Shown here one piece after another: positions 11,481-40,858 of a DNA stretch of 64,000 bases. This stretch comes from Chaenocephalus aceratus. Its lineage: Eukaryota > Chordata > Actinopteri > Perciformes > Channichthyidae. The notes under the pieces are model-generated. The model was not told the DNA's origin and ran no database searches. It was given only the letters and a program-made list of their open reading frames with translations. The DNA is taken from NCBI GenBank assembly GCA_023974075.1, contig CM043798.1, positions 1,248,501-1,312,500 on the forward strand, given 5' to 3'. Every line of letters begins with the position of its first letter. Position 1 is the first letter of the stretch. Both the position numbers and the translations under genes were made by a program.

Positions 11481-13800
11481 GATTAAATAAAGCTCCGATG
11501 CTTTAAAGGCAATCGTCTTTATTTTGGTAACACATCGCTGAGCTTCCGGTTTGCTCGCGTGCAATTTGGATGTACTTGACAAAGCTGTGTTTCGTACAGC
11601 CAGTGCTGAACTGTTATGATGTGTCAATAAGTTAAAAAGGTGGACGGCATCAATGATGAGAGGGCCCCCCCGGCACCTGAGCAGGATATCAGAGGTATGT
11701 TCAGACATTAAGGGGGGGTTCATGACAGAGAAAGTGTGCTTTCATTGATTTTCCGTTTAAACCCGGTCTCACCCTCTCAGTCTGTGAGAAATATTATGAT
11801 CGTTGCTTGTGGACATGATGTCCGCCTGCTGACTCTCCCCTCTGTGACTGCTGCTTTCCCCCGCCATTTAGTTAATAAGCGATATTATACAGCCTACCAT
11901 ACGTGGTTGACACTTTTACTGTGTCGCTTAAATATGCTGCACTCCTCTTTGAAAATAAATGGCAAATCAACTGTTTCTCAGTGAGGTGGTGTGACTTGCC
12001 CCCCCCTCCTCCTCCTCCCTCTCTCTTCCTATCCGCATCAAACCTGCGTTGTGTGTAAACGAACAGTTGCAAAAGCAGAAACCAGTATTGTGTTTAGTCG
12101 GTGAGTTTAGAAAGCAGCTGTGGAAGAAGCTTCTCCTGTTTCGGAAACCATTGCATGTTAAAACCGTGACACGTCCAGTTAGCGAGCTGTAGAGCTAGCA
12201 GGCTAACTAGCTACTTTTATTCCTAGTAACAGTGCGAGGAAATGGAGCCACGGCTCAGACAACACTGTGCACAGATGCACGAGCCGGGGTAGAACATCCC
12301 CAGTTTCATTAATCACTGTGGATGTTGGGAGACATTTCGACGGCATTGTCCTCGCAGAGTTTGACAGCAGTGAAATATGTCCAATACTGTACTTTGGGCT
12401 TCTCCTCCAAACCAAAGCAAGATGGACTCTCATTCGGCGTGTCTGTCTTGTCAGAGCTCACAGATCGACATTTTGCACGGAATTAAAAATATGTGCTTGG
12501 AGGTAGAATCTTAGTATGTAGGCATTAACCGTGCTGTATTCGCATACACAACATATGTGCTGTTATTGAGCGTAAGAAGCTCAGAACAGCAGCTCAACAC
12601 TTCACTCCCGAACAGTCCAGCCGAGCATCAGCAGTTTACCTGAGACACGTTAAAGCCCGCTCGGTGCCGCTTCATTAGTCTGTGTCATGGAGAAGTGCAT
12701 TTAGTGATCGCAGGGTTTGGCCTACATGTTTTGGTTTTGGCCACAAGGGCGGATCGCCTGCACGATTAAGTGATCAGAAACGAGATCAGACAAAATGTCC
12801 CACCGTATTCCGGAGCTGACGAGGTGCTAAACTGGGTCAATTGTACATGTATTTGTTTGCAGAGTTGACGGTGTAACAAATGACTGAGAACAGTGTCTTG
12901 TATTTTATAGGTCATCATCATTGCATGACAAAGGCTGTGGCAGATTCATCATCATCACTCATACAGTATTTCCATAATTTTTTTCTTCAGTAAGTATCCC
13001 TGTTTTCCACTCAACATTCATAAATACATACACTGGCATGTAGTCTGGATGATGTCCTGAAGAAAACATTGTCTTAGACATCCTGAACAAGTGCAACCAT
13101 GTTGAGAAATACAAACCAATTGAGGAACATACAGGCAGGATTGATGACCAATGCTTAGTTTTTCCACTAATCTGTAGTGTGTGCAGAACATTTACATGTG
13201 CCCCTTTTATAATGAAAATTATATACTGTTATGGGTTGCTTTTTTCCAACAACTATCTTGTTTTGTTGGAGAGAACTTAAGTTTATTAAAGTGCAGTTTC
13301 CTACACTTAGTTGTGTTTTGACAGTATTATGCTTAATAACTCAAAATGAAGGACTTGAAGGTGCAAGCATCAAAGATACACTTCCCATACAGCAATTTAT
13401 CATTGTAGCCCTGTAATATTTAGGAAGATAATCATTTTTGATGTTACCCTTACCTCTGAAATGTGCTGACAGCCTCTTTTAAATCACTTTACATAACTCT
13501 ATTGACTTGATTGAATGCAGCAGTGATAGTCGTTTGGCTAATTGGCCACTGTCTGTTGTGACTTTGTCCCTTTTGTCTTCTTCACCAGAAAAACATGCCA
13601 AGAAAAGCTCTAACAAAGCACTAAATCCACTAAATGATCTTTTTCACTTCAATACGAAGAGTTGTTCTCCTCGTTTTGTCAGATAATAAATAATATTTCA
13701 AATAATTAGTTGTTAGATTTTTCCTTCCCTCTTATTGGGACGAAAAAGTCGTCCATAGCACTTAAACTGCTTTTTGTTTAAAGTCTCAGTATAGGTGTAT
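11481..13800. other. Single-copy stretch upstream of bbx, no gene seen
   Basis: No frame shows a recognisable protein and no repeat stands out. Part of it (about 11,950-12,520) has a polypyrimidine stretch, several CpGs and no repeats, so it could include a non-coding first exon or promoter of bbx. That is inference from position only; the sequence shows no decisive signal. Confidence 0.3.
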
Positions 13801-13802
13801 AG

Positions 13803-14736
13803 CAGTGTTTCTCAAACCTTTTCATACCAAGGATCTTAACCAATAAAAAAACACTCGCGGACCACCTAACTCCATAAATATCCAAAAACAATAGGCCTGC
13901 TTACCACTCCAACAGTAACAGATTACAGCCTAATAATGACAGCTTAACCTTCTCTATCTCGCCTCGTTCACACATTAAATCAACAATACAAAACAAAATA
14001 CAGTAAAACTACTACTTTTCCCAGGAATAGTTCCGATAGTTCCTGCGATTTTGCGTTCACGACAAAAGATCTGGAACTAGAACTTTTTTTTTGCGAACCT
14101 TTACAACCCTTTTTAGTCCCTGCTAGAGAGTAGGGACTTTCCTGGGGAGAAAAAGGTTCCAATTTCTGATTGGCTGGGCGAATTGCAAACCACGCCCCGT
14201 AAAACTCTGAAAAGTTTTTGTGAAGCCGCCATTTTATTTGCTCGCATTAGCATTATTAGCATTAGCCCAGCGCACCAACATTATTAATAAGTTAGTCATT
14301 TGTGTTGCCATAAGTTACTAACTTATCATCAACAGACTTCATGCAATGCTTCATTGGATGCATATATTAGATAATAATCTCTATCTAACTCCTAAAACAT
14401 CTAAATCTACTTCCAGCATGGATAAATGTTCATACAAGACATCCATTGTTTGTTTAATACACTTCTTGAAATCTAAAAAAAAACACATCGTTTTTCTAGA
14501 ACAGATTACAAATCGCCTGAAAATGGTACAAACAAGTGGCAACATGTGTGACGAAGGTGTTGCGCTGTTTCATGAAACTTAAGCTCGCTCCATTGCGGAG
14601 ATACTCCCGCGAGAGTGCGGAAAACTTAAACGTATTTATTTATTTCAAATGTGAAATGTTACCAATATACTCACGGACCACTAGGGGGCGCTCACGGACC
14701 ACCAGTGGTCCGCGGACCACACTTTGAGAAGCACTG
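13803..14736. mobile_element. Non-autonomous hAT-like element
   Basis: It starts CAGTGTTTCTCAAACC and ends GGACCACACTTTGAGAAGCACTG in inverted form, a classic hAT-type pair with CAGTG termini. Both ends have GGACCAC-containing subterminal sequence. The interior has no transposase. The 8-bp flanks (GTGTATAG and GAGGTATC) match only in part, so the duplication is decayed or the boundary is slightly off. Confidence 0.65.
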
Positions 14737-15019
14737 GAGGTATCATGACACCATTTTGAAACTCCACCAGCTCCAGTCACAATGTAGTTCAGTAATCTAT
14801 TACTACTATTATTTATTATATACTATTGTATATTACTCCGCAAACGCCGTCCTCCACACAGAGGCTCTGGTCGTACGTTTTTATTTCATTCCACGTCTCC
14901 ACACTCCATCCCGTCCATTCGGTCCTGTCGAACGCCCACACTACGCCATCACAACAAACAACACGTGAATCTGACCAATCTCCTTCCACTCCCCCGGTCC
15001 ACACAACCCCCCCCCAATG

Positions 15020-15640
15020 CAACGTCACCTCAGAGCAGCCCTGCTCAACACACGCTCCATCCACAATAAAAGCCACATTCTGAATGAATTCATTAAAGAC
15101 AATAACCTGGACTTTCTGTATCCGACCGAAACATGGCAAAAACCCTGGACTATTTTTCTTTAAATCAAATCACCCAGCAGGATTCACATACATTGACAAA
15201 CCTCGCCCACAAGGGCGGGGTGGTGGTATAGCTGCTATTATCAGAAAGGACATAAAAGCTACCATAATCCCCGTCCCTGATGTTTCCTCATTTGAACACC
15301 TGATCTTCAAACTCTCTGGTCCCACTCCCCTGGTCACAGCCATCATCTACCGTCCCCCGAAGCCAAACCCCTCCTTTCTCTCCGACCTCTGACATTCTCA
15401 CTCAGCTTTCTGCCATATCCCCATCTGTTCTCCTCTTAGGTGATTTTAACATTCATGTTGACGACCCGACCTGCAAATGTGCCTCTGAATTTAAGGAAAC
15501 CCTTCACTGCTGCAACTTCTCTCAACACATCAACTTCCAACACACAGCCGTGGTCACATCCTGGACTTGGTCTGCTCCACTGGTCTCACCATCCATCATC
15601 TGTCCAGCCTCAATCTCCACATCTCTGATCACCTGGCCAT
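15020..15640 (+). pseudogene. L2 apurinic-type endonuclease domain
   Basis: Reads NTRSIHNKSHILNEFI at the start, a decayed ETW motif near 15,130, then PAGFTYIDKPRP followed by GRGGGIA, and AIIYRPPKPNP, in the order of the LINE endonuclease fold. It lies across at least two frames, with breaks near 15,390 and 15,440, so no functional protein is made. Confidence 0.7.
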
Positions 15641-17030
15641 CATCATGGACATCAATCCCCATCCCCGCCCAAAAGCAAAAACGCACAATAACCTACAGAA
15701 ATCTCAAATCCATCTCACCTTCAGAAATCACTGCCTCCATTACCTGCAGATGTCTGTCCCTCCCCCCCCACTTTCTGAAAACCCATCTGAACTTGTGGAC
15801 TATTATAACAGCACCCTCTCCTTCTGTCTCAATGAACTGGCCCCCACAAAAAAAACAAAATGTCTCTTTCATACACTCCGCCCCCTGGTATACCGAACTC
15901 AAGGAAACGTCACTTGAACGCCAACACAAGAAAACCACACTAACAGTCCATCTTAAAATCTACAAAGACTATCTCCAGCAGTACAGTAACGCACTCAAAG
16001 CAGCCCGGTCTAATTACTACTCACAACTCATCCAGTCTGGCTCCAGCAACCCCAAGCGTCTGTTCTGCACCATCAGCAAACTTCTCAAACCCTGTGACAA
16101 CGCCACCTCGTCCTTCACCACCGAACAGTGCAACTCCTTCCTCTCGTTTTTCCAAACGAAAATCAGCAACATTTACAGCAATCTGACACCCTCATCAGCA
16201 CCCCCCACCTCCCCTCCTGCCCCCCCCCCCTTCACCTCACAGCCCCTGTCCCACTTCTCCCCTGTGACCCCCATGCAACTGTCCGACTTCATGACTGGAA
16301 TTAACTCCACCTGCACACTTGACCCAATGCCCTCCAAATGTGTTAAAGAGAGCCTCCCTGCCATCTCCCAACTCATCGCCACCATCATTAACTCCTCCCT
16401 CAGATCTGGATCAGTTCCCCCCCCCTCTCTCAAACTGGCTGCTGTCACACCCATTCTCAAAAGACCTGGACTCACACCTGACATCATGTCCAACTTCCGG
16501 CCCATCTCAAATCTCCCCTTTCTGTCAAAAATACTTGAACGTGTCGTTGCCTCACAACTTAAATCCCACCTCAGCTCCAATAACCTCTTTGAGCCATTTC
16601 AATCCGGTTTCCGATCAAAACACAGCACCGAAACAGCTCTTCTGGAAATCACAAACGACCTCCTCCTCTCCTCTGACTCCGGCAACCTGAACATCCTCAT
16701 TCTCCTCGACCTCACCGCAGCATTCGACACCATCAACCACGCCATCCTGCTGTCCCTCCTCGAATCATCACTCAACATCACCGACACTGCACTCTCCTGG
16801 CTGAAATCCTACCTCACCGACAGACATCAGTTTATCAACATCAACAACTGCACCTCCTCCACTGCTCCTCTGTCCCAAGGCGTCCCCCAGGGTTCGGTAC
16901 TTGGCCCCCTCCTCTTCATCCTCTACATGCTCCCCCTTGGCAAAATAATTTGTCGCCACAACCTTCAATTTCACTGCTACGCCGATGACATCCAACTTTA
17001 TATCTCAACAAAAACCATCACCGCCACAAT
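15550..17030 (+). pseudogene. L2 reverse transcriptase
   Basis: One long frame covers a linker and the RT fingers and palm. Visible motifs are ITPILKRP-like sequence, NFRPISNLPFLSKILERVVA, FQSGFRSKHSTETALL, ILLDLTAAFDTINHAILLS, LSQGVPQGSVLGPLLF and FHCYADDIQLYIS, where YADD is the catalytic motif. The palm is intact, but the frame is broken before and after by the endonuclease frameshifts and the insertion at 17,030. Confidence 0.85.
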
Positions 17031-17567
17031 CAGTGTTGGGGAAGTTACTTTTAAAAAGTAGTGTTTGCTCGTTACTCGTTACTTCTTTAAAAAAGTAATC
17101 CCTTACTTTACTTAGTTACCCTCCAAGGAAAGTAACTTTTTACGTTACTCGTTACTTTTACCTTTTATATTGCTCGACTTTGGGCAGAACCCCATCTCTG
17201 TTCCTAAATGTGTAGGCTTACATAAAGTTCTAATATGGAGGACATAACAGATATTTCTTTTGTGCTCTTTATTATAAAAAAATGCCACAGAGCACTTAAC
17301 AAAACATTGGGCTATAGGCGTCAACACCACCACTAAACAATAATATCAAACAATATCAATATAAAATCATAATCATTAAGGGTTACAGGCTAGCCCCAAA
17401 ATAGGTGCAAAGCTAGTGCAAATCATATCAATAGGCTACTAAATAGGCTTGGACTCGAAATATCATCATTTCCCCGGGGATCTTGAGCTACTAGTTTCAT
17501 GCTAGCATGTTTTCCTTTCAAATGCTTGGTGAGGTTGGCAGTTGAGTTAACGGCAGTGGACACAATC

Positions 17568-18030
17568 ACTCAATCAATCAATCAATGTTTATTTATTTAG
17601 CCCAATATCACAAATGTTACATTTGTCTCAGTGGTCTTCACAGTGTGTACAGAATATCAGTATGACAATACGACACCCTCTGTCCTTAGACCCTCTGTCC
17701 TCAGACCCTCACATCTTACAAGGAAAAACTTCCAGAGAAAACCCACAGGTTAAAGGGGACATGGAGAAACCTCAGGGAGAGCAACAGAGGAGGATCCCTC
17801 TCCCAGGACGGACAGACGTGCAATAGATGCCGTGTGTAAATTGAAAAGATAATACATTTGCAACATAGGTAGTCCAAATGTTTGGAAATGCATGTGTGTA
17901 TAATAGGAAGATGAATCCACGAGGATATCCATCCAGGACCGATGATCCAGGACCACAGCCACGACTCAAGATCCAGCGCTCGCGATCCAGGACACAGGAC
18001 CGCAGGATCATCCATGACTCCGGATCCCGG
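17568..18030 (+). repeat. Dispersed fish repeat nested inside the hAT-like element
   Basis: Starts with CAATCAATCAATGTTTATTT and contains CCCAATATCACAAATG, a block around GAAAAACTTCCAGAGAAAAC, and CAGGGAGAGCAACAGAGGAG. The layout is that of a repeat common in perciform-type genomes, probably a LINE-derived tail. The final part is a run of GATCCAGGAC-like words. Confidence 0.6.
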
Positions 18031-18192
18031 CGTATATAGACACCGAAATATATACACAAGTTTCTGTCCAGGGCACAACGTACACCTTACACTCACATTT
18101 TTCCCCTTAGTTTCAACAAGTTCGAAGTAATGGGAATACCTCCATCCCTCGAATGTTAGCGTTGGCTGCGCCTGCTTCTCGCTTGCCATCAC
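18030..18192 (-). pseudogene. BED-type N-terminal exon of a hAT transposase
   Basis: Minus-strand ATG at 18,192 opens a frame with WRYSHYFELVE, then VSVRCTLCPG, a Cys-x2-Cys pair in the setting of BED-like zinc fingers of fish hAT transposases. The frame then runs out of homology at a possible donor. The rest of the transposase is missing. Confidence 0.5.
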
Positions 18193-18452
18193 TGCTCTTC
18201 AGTCTTCATGCTACCACCAGCGGCCAGCCTCTATCACGTACAGTGTGGAATGAGAGCTCGTGCCTAATGCGTAAGCACACAGCTGAGTAGGCAGTGTCAT
18301 TGTCACTCGTCCCTGGGAAAAGCAACGTTGCGGCTAATTGAAGAAGAAACTACGTTACGTTACCAAATGTTCCGTAGTAGCGCGTTACACTACTTTTTAC
18401 CCGTCAAAAGTAGTTACGTTACTGTAACGCGTTACAAAGTGCCCACAACACA

Positions 18453-19000
18453 CTCCACTCTCACCAACTGTCTCTCAGAAATAAAAGCATGGATGCAAAC
18501 AAACTATCTCCAACTGAACAGTGCCAAATCAGACATCATCATCGGCCCCCCATCCCGTATCAAAGACATCCAGAATGTCAACTTCACCATTGACATCCAC
18601 ACTCTCACATCTGCAACCTCGGAGTCATCTTCGACAGTCAGCTCAAATTCAACCACCACATCAATCACATCACCAGGACCGCCTTTTTCCACCTCAAAAA
18701 CATTGCCGTCTCCGCCATCACTCTCCTCCTCCGCTGCTGAAACCCTGATTCATGCATTCATCACTTCACGACTCCACTACGGCAATAGCATCCTCTACGG
18801 CATACCATCCAACCTCCTCAATAAACTCCAACACATCCAGAACTTCTGCTGCCCGCCTCCTCTCCCACACCCGCTCCGAGACCACATCACTCCCGTCCTC
18901 CAGAACCTCCACTGGCTCCCCGTCCGTCAAAGAATCAACTTCAAAGTCCTCCTCATTACTCACAAAGCCCTCAACAATCAGGCCCCCCCTACCTCACAGA
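18453..19000 (+). pseudogene. L2 ORF2 C-terminal region
   Basis: Continues after the insertion with LTNCLSEIKAWMQTNYLQLN and NSAKSDIIIGPPSR, then, over frame changes, INFKVLLITHKALNNQAPP. These are typical post-RT motifs of L2. Frameshifts occur near 18,600 and 18,860. Confidence 0.75.
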
Positions 19001-19620
19001 CCTGCTGCACCCACCCACACCCCCCCCCCCTACCTCACAGACCTGCTGCACCACCACACCCCCCCCCTACCTCACCAGACCCTGCTGCACCACCACACCC
19101 CCCCCTACCTCACAGACCTGCTGCACCACCACACCCCCCCTACCTCACAGACCTGCTTGCACCACCACACCCCCCCCTACCTCACAGACCTGCTGCACCA
19201 CCACACCCCCCCCCCCTACCTCACAGACCTGCTGCACCACCACACCCCCCCCTACCTCACAGACCTGCTGCACCACCACACCCCCCCCTACCTCACAGAC
19301 CTGCTGCACCACCACACCCCCCCCTACCTCACAGACCTGCTGCACCACCCACCCCCCCTACCTCACAGACCTGCTGCACCACCACCCCCCCCTACCTCAC
19401 AGACCTGCTGCACCACCACACCCCCCCCCCTACCTCACAGACCTGCTGCACCACCACCCCCCCCCTACCTCACAGACCTGCTGCACCACCACCCCCCCCC
19501 CCCTACCTCACAGACCTGCTGCACCACCCACCCCCCCCCACCTCACAGACCTGCTGCACCACCACCCCCCCCTACCTCACAGACCTGCTGCACCACCACC
19601 CCCCCCCCCCCCTACCTCAC
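18985..19620. repeat. Minisatellite formed from L2 coding sequence
   Basis: About 17 units of 35-42 bp, each CCTACCTCACAGACCTGCTG followed by CACCACCAC and a C run of variable length. It translates as YLTDLLHHHTPP, the L2 ORF motif that normally occurs once. Variable C-run length shifts the frame between units. Confidence 0.9.
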
Positions 19621-19689
19621 TATCTGTAAAGCGTCTTTGAGCACCTGTAAAAGTGCTAACAAATTAAATCTATTATTATTATTACTTCA

Positions 19690-20517
19690 TAGCAGTGATT
19701 AAACATACCATTGTGGATTTAGTGGAAGGTCACAGTTTCTCTGAATATAATTTTAGGGGATAACCTTCATTTAAGTGATAATTTTTTTACATACAATATA
19801 AGCTGATATTTTAGTTTTGGTATTTTACTTTGCCCTGCTTCATAGTAAAAGCCACATTCTGGAACACCATGAAACCCATGACGTGTGAACATCCACGGTT
19901 AAATTCTTCTCATTAGTGTTCCAGTACAGCTCTGTAACATATAGGCCATTATTTGATAGAGGGTGGTATCTAATTCAAAATATCACTCCATCAGCATTAA
20001 ATTACCATCCGTTAATATTTGCAGTTCTGTTTTATGTCACTCACAGTATAGGGGGCTCTCTAAGGGTAATTAATTAATTTACTAGCATTGTAAATTAAAA
20101 GCTAATGAGAGCATGTTCAGGTGAGGGATAGTTTGATATATTCACATGCTCCTCTGCTCATGTGAAATCAAACCAAAAAAGCTTTGACATGGACAGAGGT
20201 CAGCCTCACTTTTCATATTTGAAATGTCCGTCACTATTGCTTGAAGCCAGAGTTCAGCTTATTAAAATAAAGTATATTACATATATGTATATCAGGATCA
20301 GCTCAGTATTCAAATGTTTCAAGTTATATGTACAAATGGCCTGATTACTAATATGTATTTGGTCAATTCCATGCCTATTTTGAAAACCTGCTTGAGGTCA
20401 TTAAATGTTCTGTTTAGTTCATGCACATTACCAGTGGTTATTATTACACATTTAAAACACCAATGCATATATTCGCTGTGCATTGTTTGAAGGTCTTATG
20501 GTTGTTATTGGTTACTA
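19690..20517. other. Stretch between L2 and first bbx coding exon
   Basis: AT-rich, no repeat or gene recognised; probably bbx intron sequence. Confidence 0.4.
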
Positions 20518-20531
20518 GGTGCAGTAGTACC

Positions 20532-36978
<16,447 letters not shown>

Positions 36979-39900
36979 AGTGTTCTGCTGTGAGGAGAAG
37001 CCGCGGCATGGCTCTGCCCGTGGTGGTAACGCTGCACTGCAGGGACACTCAATGAGGGCAGCTTCGGACTAACTCCACCTTACCCTTGTGTTGAATTTGC
37101 TTGAGCTTGGGTTTTAGTGGGTAAGAAGCGCTCTCCTCGCTATCTCAGTGTTTTCCCAGAATGCCTTCCTTTGGCTTGAGGGAGGGTGCCTTTCTGAACT
37201 TCTCCAACCCCCTTAGATACTCTGTTTGGCCCTGTGGAGGAACCAAGCTGTCCCCATTGCATGGCTTCCCTTATAGAGATGGTTGTCATGGGTTTATTGT
37301 ACACCGTTTTGTCCAATAGAGGCTCTTTTTAAGGTCAAGTATTGCGATTTTAAACAATTGCATTTTATTAGGTAGGGCAAAAAACCCAACACTGCATTCC
37401 TTTTATAGACAAACACAGCTTTCTGTCACCTTTTTACCTCACACACCTGCCTACTGAAGAGTTCCCTCCACCTCTGTGTTGGAACCGTTCTTATCCCTCC
37501 CATTCCTTCCAGCTTCAACCCAAAATGACTGTAACCAGGGTAATGATCATGGTGGATCGACTTTTATTACCAACTACTTGCTTCGTGTTTTCCTGTGGTG
37601 CACTTATCTGGTGTGCTCAAACTACAAAGAAATCATGGTTGAGTATTTGTATGTAAGATATGATGCTACTGTAAGCAGTATGTGGTAGCTATGATTAAGT
37701 CATGTTAGACTGAATGTGTAAGAGTAACCCTGTCCTTACCTTTGCTTCTGAACTAGAGCTGACTATGGCTGAGGTGTCCTGCTTCTCCTTTAGGTTCGCA
37801 GCGTCCCCTTCAGGCTTCAGCTGAGACAGTAGCTCAGCTTCAACACTTCTGTTTGTGATGGGGGGGTGTGTGAAAGTGATCCAAATATAGCCTTAACCCA
37901 CCTAGACCCTCCTACCCAGACCCAGAACCAGCTTTCTGCTCAATGCCATTACAGTCCTAAAGTCAGTGAAAACATTTTTCTTTGAATATATCTTTTTTTT
38001 GTATTGAATAGTGAAAAGCAGTTTTATCGATAGATCTTATTGCAGTTTGCGTAGCAAATAGAAAGGTGAATTCATGTGTGTATTAACTGTAGCTGGAGTC
38101 TGGTTGCTCTTGAAGGTTACACGTGCCTTGTCTCCACCAGTCGCAGTGTTCTTCAGACAGCTCTGGGTGGTATCTCCGGTGTCCTCAGGCCAGCCCACCC
38201 ATCATACCACTTCACCAGGTCGCTAGTTGGTTGGAATATTTGTTTCATGCAATTGTTTTATACTACACGTCTCATATAATGAGCTATTTGGAAAAGACAC
38301 AATACAGAGATGAAATGTTATTGTTTTATGATTCTTTGTGGAGAAAGATAGTAAAACTGCGACCAGGGAGTCCATGTTCCTGAAAGAGCTAATGGAGACA
38401 AGGCATTTGTAACAGTCTCCTCTCTCTGTCCTATCAGCCTTTTGAGATTGTTTTGCCAAGTAATGGTCTACTCAGAGGTCCAATATAATCAATGTTTTGA
38501 TTTTTAGAAGTATTTATATTGAGATGCAACTTGTGTGTTTATTTTTTGCTTTGTTTTGTTAGTGTTTAGTCAAAATCATTCCATTTCCACGCCTCTGTCT
38601 TGGACATACTTTGGGGTACAGTTAATGAGCTGTAGGAGTGACGAGGACGAGGAAGAGGATGAGTGCAGTGCCTCTGCAGGCCGTTGTCTTCCCCAGGGCG
38701 GCTGCCGCGCAGAGGGGAACTGCCCAGCTATACTCCTCAGCTTCTGAACCCCAGCCTTTGTTCCTCTGCGTAGATCAACACTTAATCTTCACATTTTAGA
38801 TCCACATTTATGACTTTTATAGCGCTTTGTTTTCTATTTAATTGTTCTTCTGTTGAAGTGTTTATAATGCTCTAGGTTCTCGTTGTGCTTTTTCCTCTGA
38901 GGTAAAGTTTACTGGATTAAGAATGTTGTCAAAAAGATCAAGTTCATAGACTATGAATGCATCTATGCTTACCTGCTAAGCACACAGGCACTGAGATGAA
39001 GTGCACGGCCTCCAGACCCCGAGTGGTCTCCTCTCCTCTGGAGGCGTGTATTTCAGCACCACCTCTTGGATATGGCTTACGGTTGTGTTCAAGGTGCCGT
39101 CAGAATCTTAATGACAGGCAGACAAAGAAATGAATGGGATTTCCAGAACTCGTGCATCTTGAAATAGAGCATATTTGCTATATCAACACATTGTTACTAA
39201 TAGTTGTTGGTAGTAACATTCTGTAGGCCCTTGCGTGCAAATAGTACAGTACATGCAACAACTCTACAATTCCTCACTAAATTTGTTCCTAATAACCAAC
39301 TAACTGCAAATACGTTCCAGTTCAGCTGAAGGGAATCACTTCTTGCTTTACGATAATCTTACTAAGGAAATGGTATATCTATTTTTTCAGATATGAGAAA
39401 AAGTGACATTAAGGATGATTGCATCCAAGCAGTAAAGTGTATAGTTCTTCCACTGGTGGACATCAGTGTAATTCTTTGCAAAGACAAAGAACTTGTCTTC
39501 CCCCAAGAAAGAGATATATTTGCTTATAGCAAGTGAGTTTATTAACATTTGCCAAAGAAAAGGGAAATGTCAATTCAATGGAAATCCTGTCTTAATTAAG
39601 AAGGCTGTCATGGCAGCAGTTTCCTATGTGTGTAAATCTTCAGGTAACAATATCAGCACAACTCATCCTGTGTGTCGAATGGGACTGGGTGGTGTGGAGC
39701 ACTGCTCAATGCCTCTGTTAACACACAGTACCTTAGGACCCAAACCAAAACGATCATGGTCTTTGAAGAACAAAAGTAATTCTTACCCACTCTATGTAAA
39801 TTATGCATTTTAACTATATGCGAGAGTCCAGTCAATAACAAATCCATACATCAATAAGGAGCCATAATACTGTCACTTCCCATCCCCTCACTTTTTCTAT

Positions 39901-40790
39901 CCAGAAAAATGCTTCGATAAAGTTGATATTCCTATATTAGTTACCTAAATGACTACAATACCCTTTTGTGCTAGTACTGTCTACTTGAATGTAATCATTT
40001 TGTACCTGTATTTTTCTAATTCAGTCTTGATTGTACTGTATGTATGCTATAATGGTGTACTGTTCCTGAGGTGCATAGTTCCACAACTAACAGTTCTCAT
40101 GACAGGATAGCTGCTGTGCTGCGAACTCATTGGAAATGTATGGAGGTGTTTAAGTCCAAAGGACTTACTGTACCATGTGAGCATCGATGAGACTGACAAC
40201 CGAGTTATTCTTTAAGAGTGGTGGGACAAAAGCTTTCCTGCTTTGTGACTTCATTTCCCTTTGCAGCAAAGTGAACGCTTGATCAGGACAGTTTATTAAA
40301 CAAGGACGCTCCTGCAATCACATAGAACTATTGAATGCTTGAGTTTCAACTTATTTATTTCTGTTCCTTTTTATAGGTTTAGTTGAATAAAAAAACGATG
40401 AAATATATAAAACTGAATATGCATCTATTTATACCTAAACGTGTATAAGATGATCAACCATTTACTGGAATGTAGATCATGGCTTCCTTTTATCCTTTGT
40501 TTTTAGAGTTGAAGAGGTTTTGCCAGATCTTTGTAAGTCTCTTTCCACTGATCTGTACAACATGTGCTTGATCTCATGTATGCTACTGGTAATCATCATC
40601 AGCGATGAGTTGTTTCTTCTTAATTGTTACAGCCCAGTGGTTAAATGCAGCCTTGCCTTACTGGAACCCCCCCCCCTCCCCACAACTCCTATGTCATTAC
40701 ACTGTTTGCTGATGCAACTATTATTCCTTTTACACTTTCTGCTGACGCAACTATTACTTGTTGAACACCTATTAAAATGACCTCTGTTGC
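36979..40790 (+). other. bbx: Probable bbx 3' UTR
   Basis: No repeat element was recognised over 3.8 kb, unlike the flanks. Candidate polyadenylation signals are AATAAA at 40,386 and ATTAAA at 40,771, followed by T-rich or GT-rich sequence. Short open frames here show no family resemblance. The exact end needs transcript data. Confidence 0.45.
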
Positions 40791-40858
40791 ATCTGTGTGA
40801 AAATATTGGTTGTTAATGCTGCTTTGTTAAAAAAACAAACATTGTTAGTCTCAATGAG

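Larger units (their letters stand above)
17030..18452. mobile_element. hAT-like element inserted in the L2 RT
   Basis: The left end CAGTGTTGGGGAAGTTACTT and the right end GTTACTGTAACGCGTTACAA followed by GTGCCCACAACAC form inverted ends of a known fish hAT-like type. It separates L2 sequence coding YISTKTITATIS from sequence coding STLTNCLSEIKAW, two neighbouring parts of the L2 protein. Inside are a BED-like exon on the minus strand and a dispersed repeat. Confidence 0.65.
14840..19686 (+). mobile_element. L2 LINE, near-complete but decayed, with nested insertion
   Basis: From left to right it has a short 5' part, an endonuclease domain, a reverse transcriptase, an interrupting hAT-like element (17,030-18,452), the C-terminal region, a minisatellite grown from its own codons, and the 3' tail GTAAAGCGTCTTTGAGCACC ending in (ATT)n. 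The tail and the domain order are those of fish L2 elements. The 5' limit is approximate. Confidence 0.8.

Noticed and set aside
18328..19702. 433- and 316-residue proline/histidine-rich ORFs
   Set aside because: Frames across L2 C-terminal sequence and its minisatellite; not separate genes.
39493..39813. 106-residue ORF downstream of bbx
   Set aside because: No family resemblance; lies in the probable 3' UTR with ordinary codon use for chance frames.
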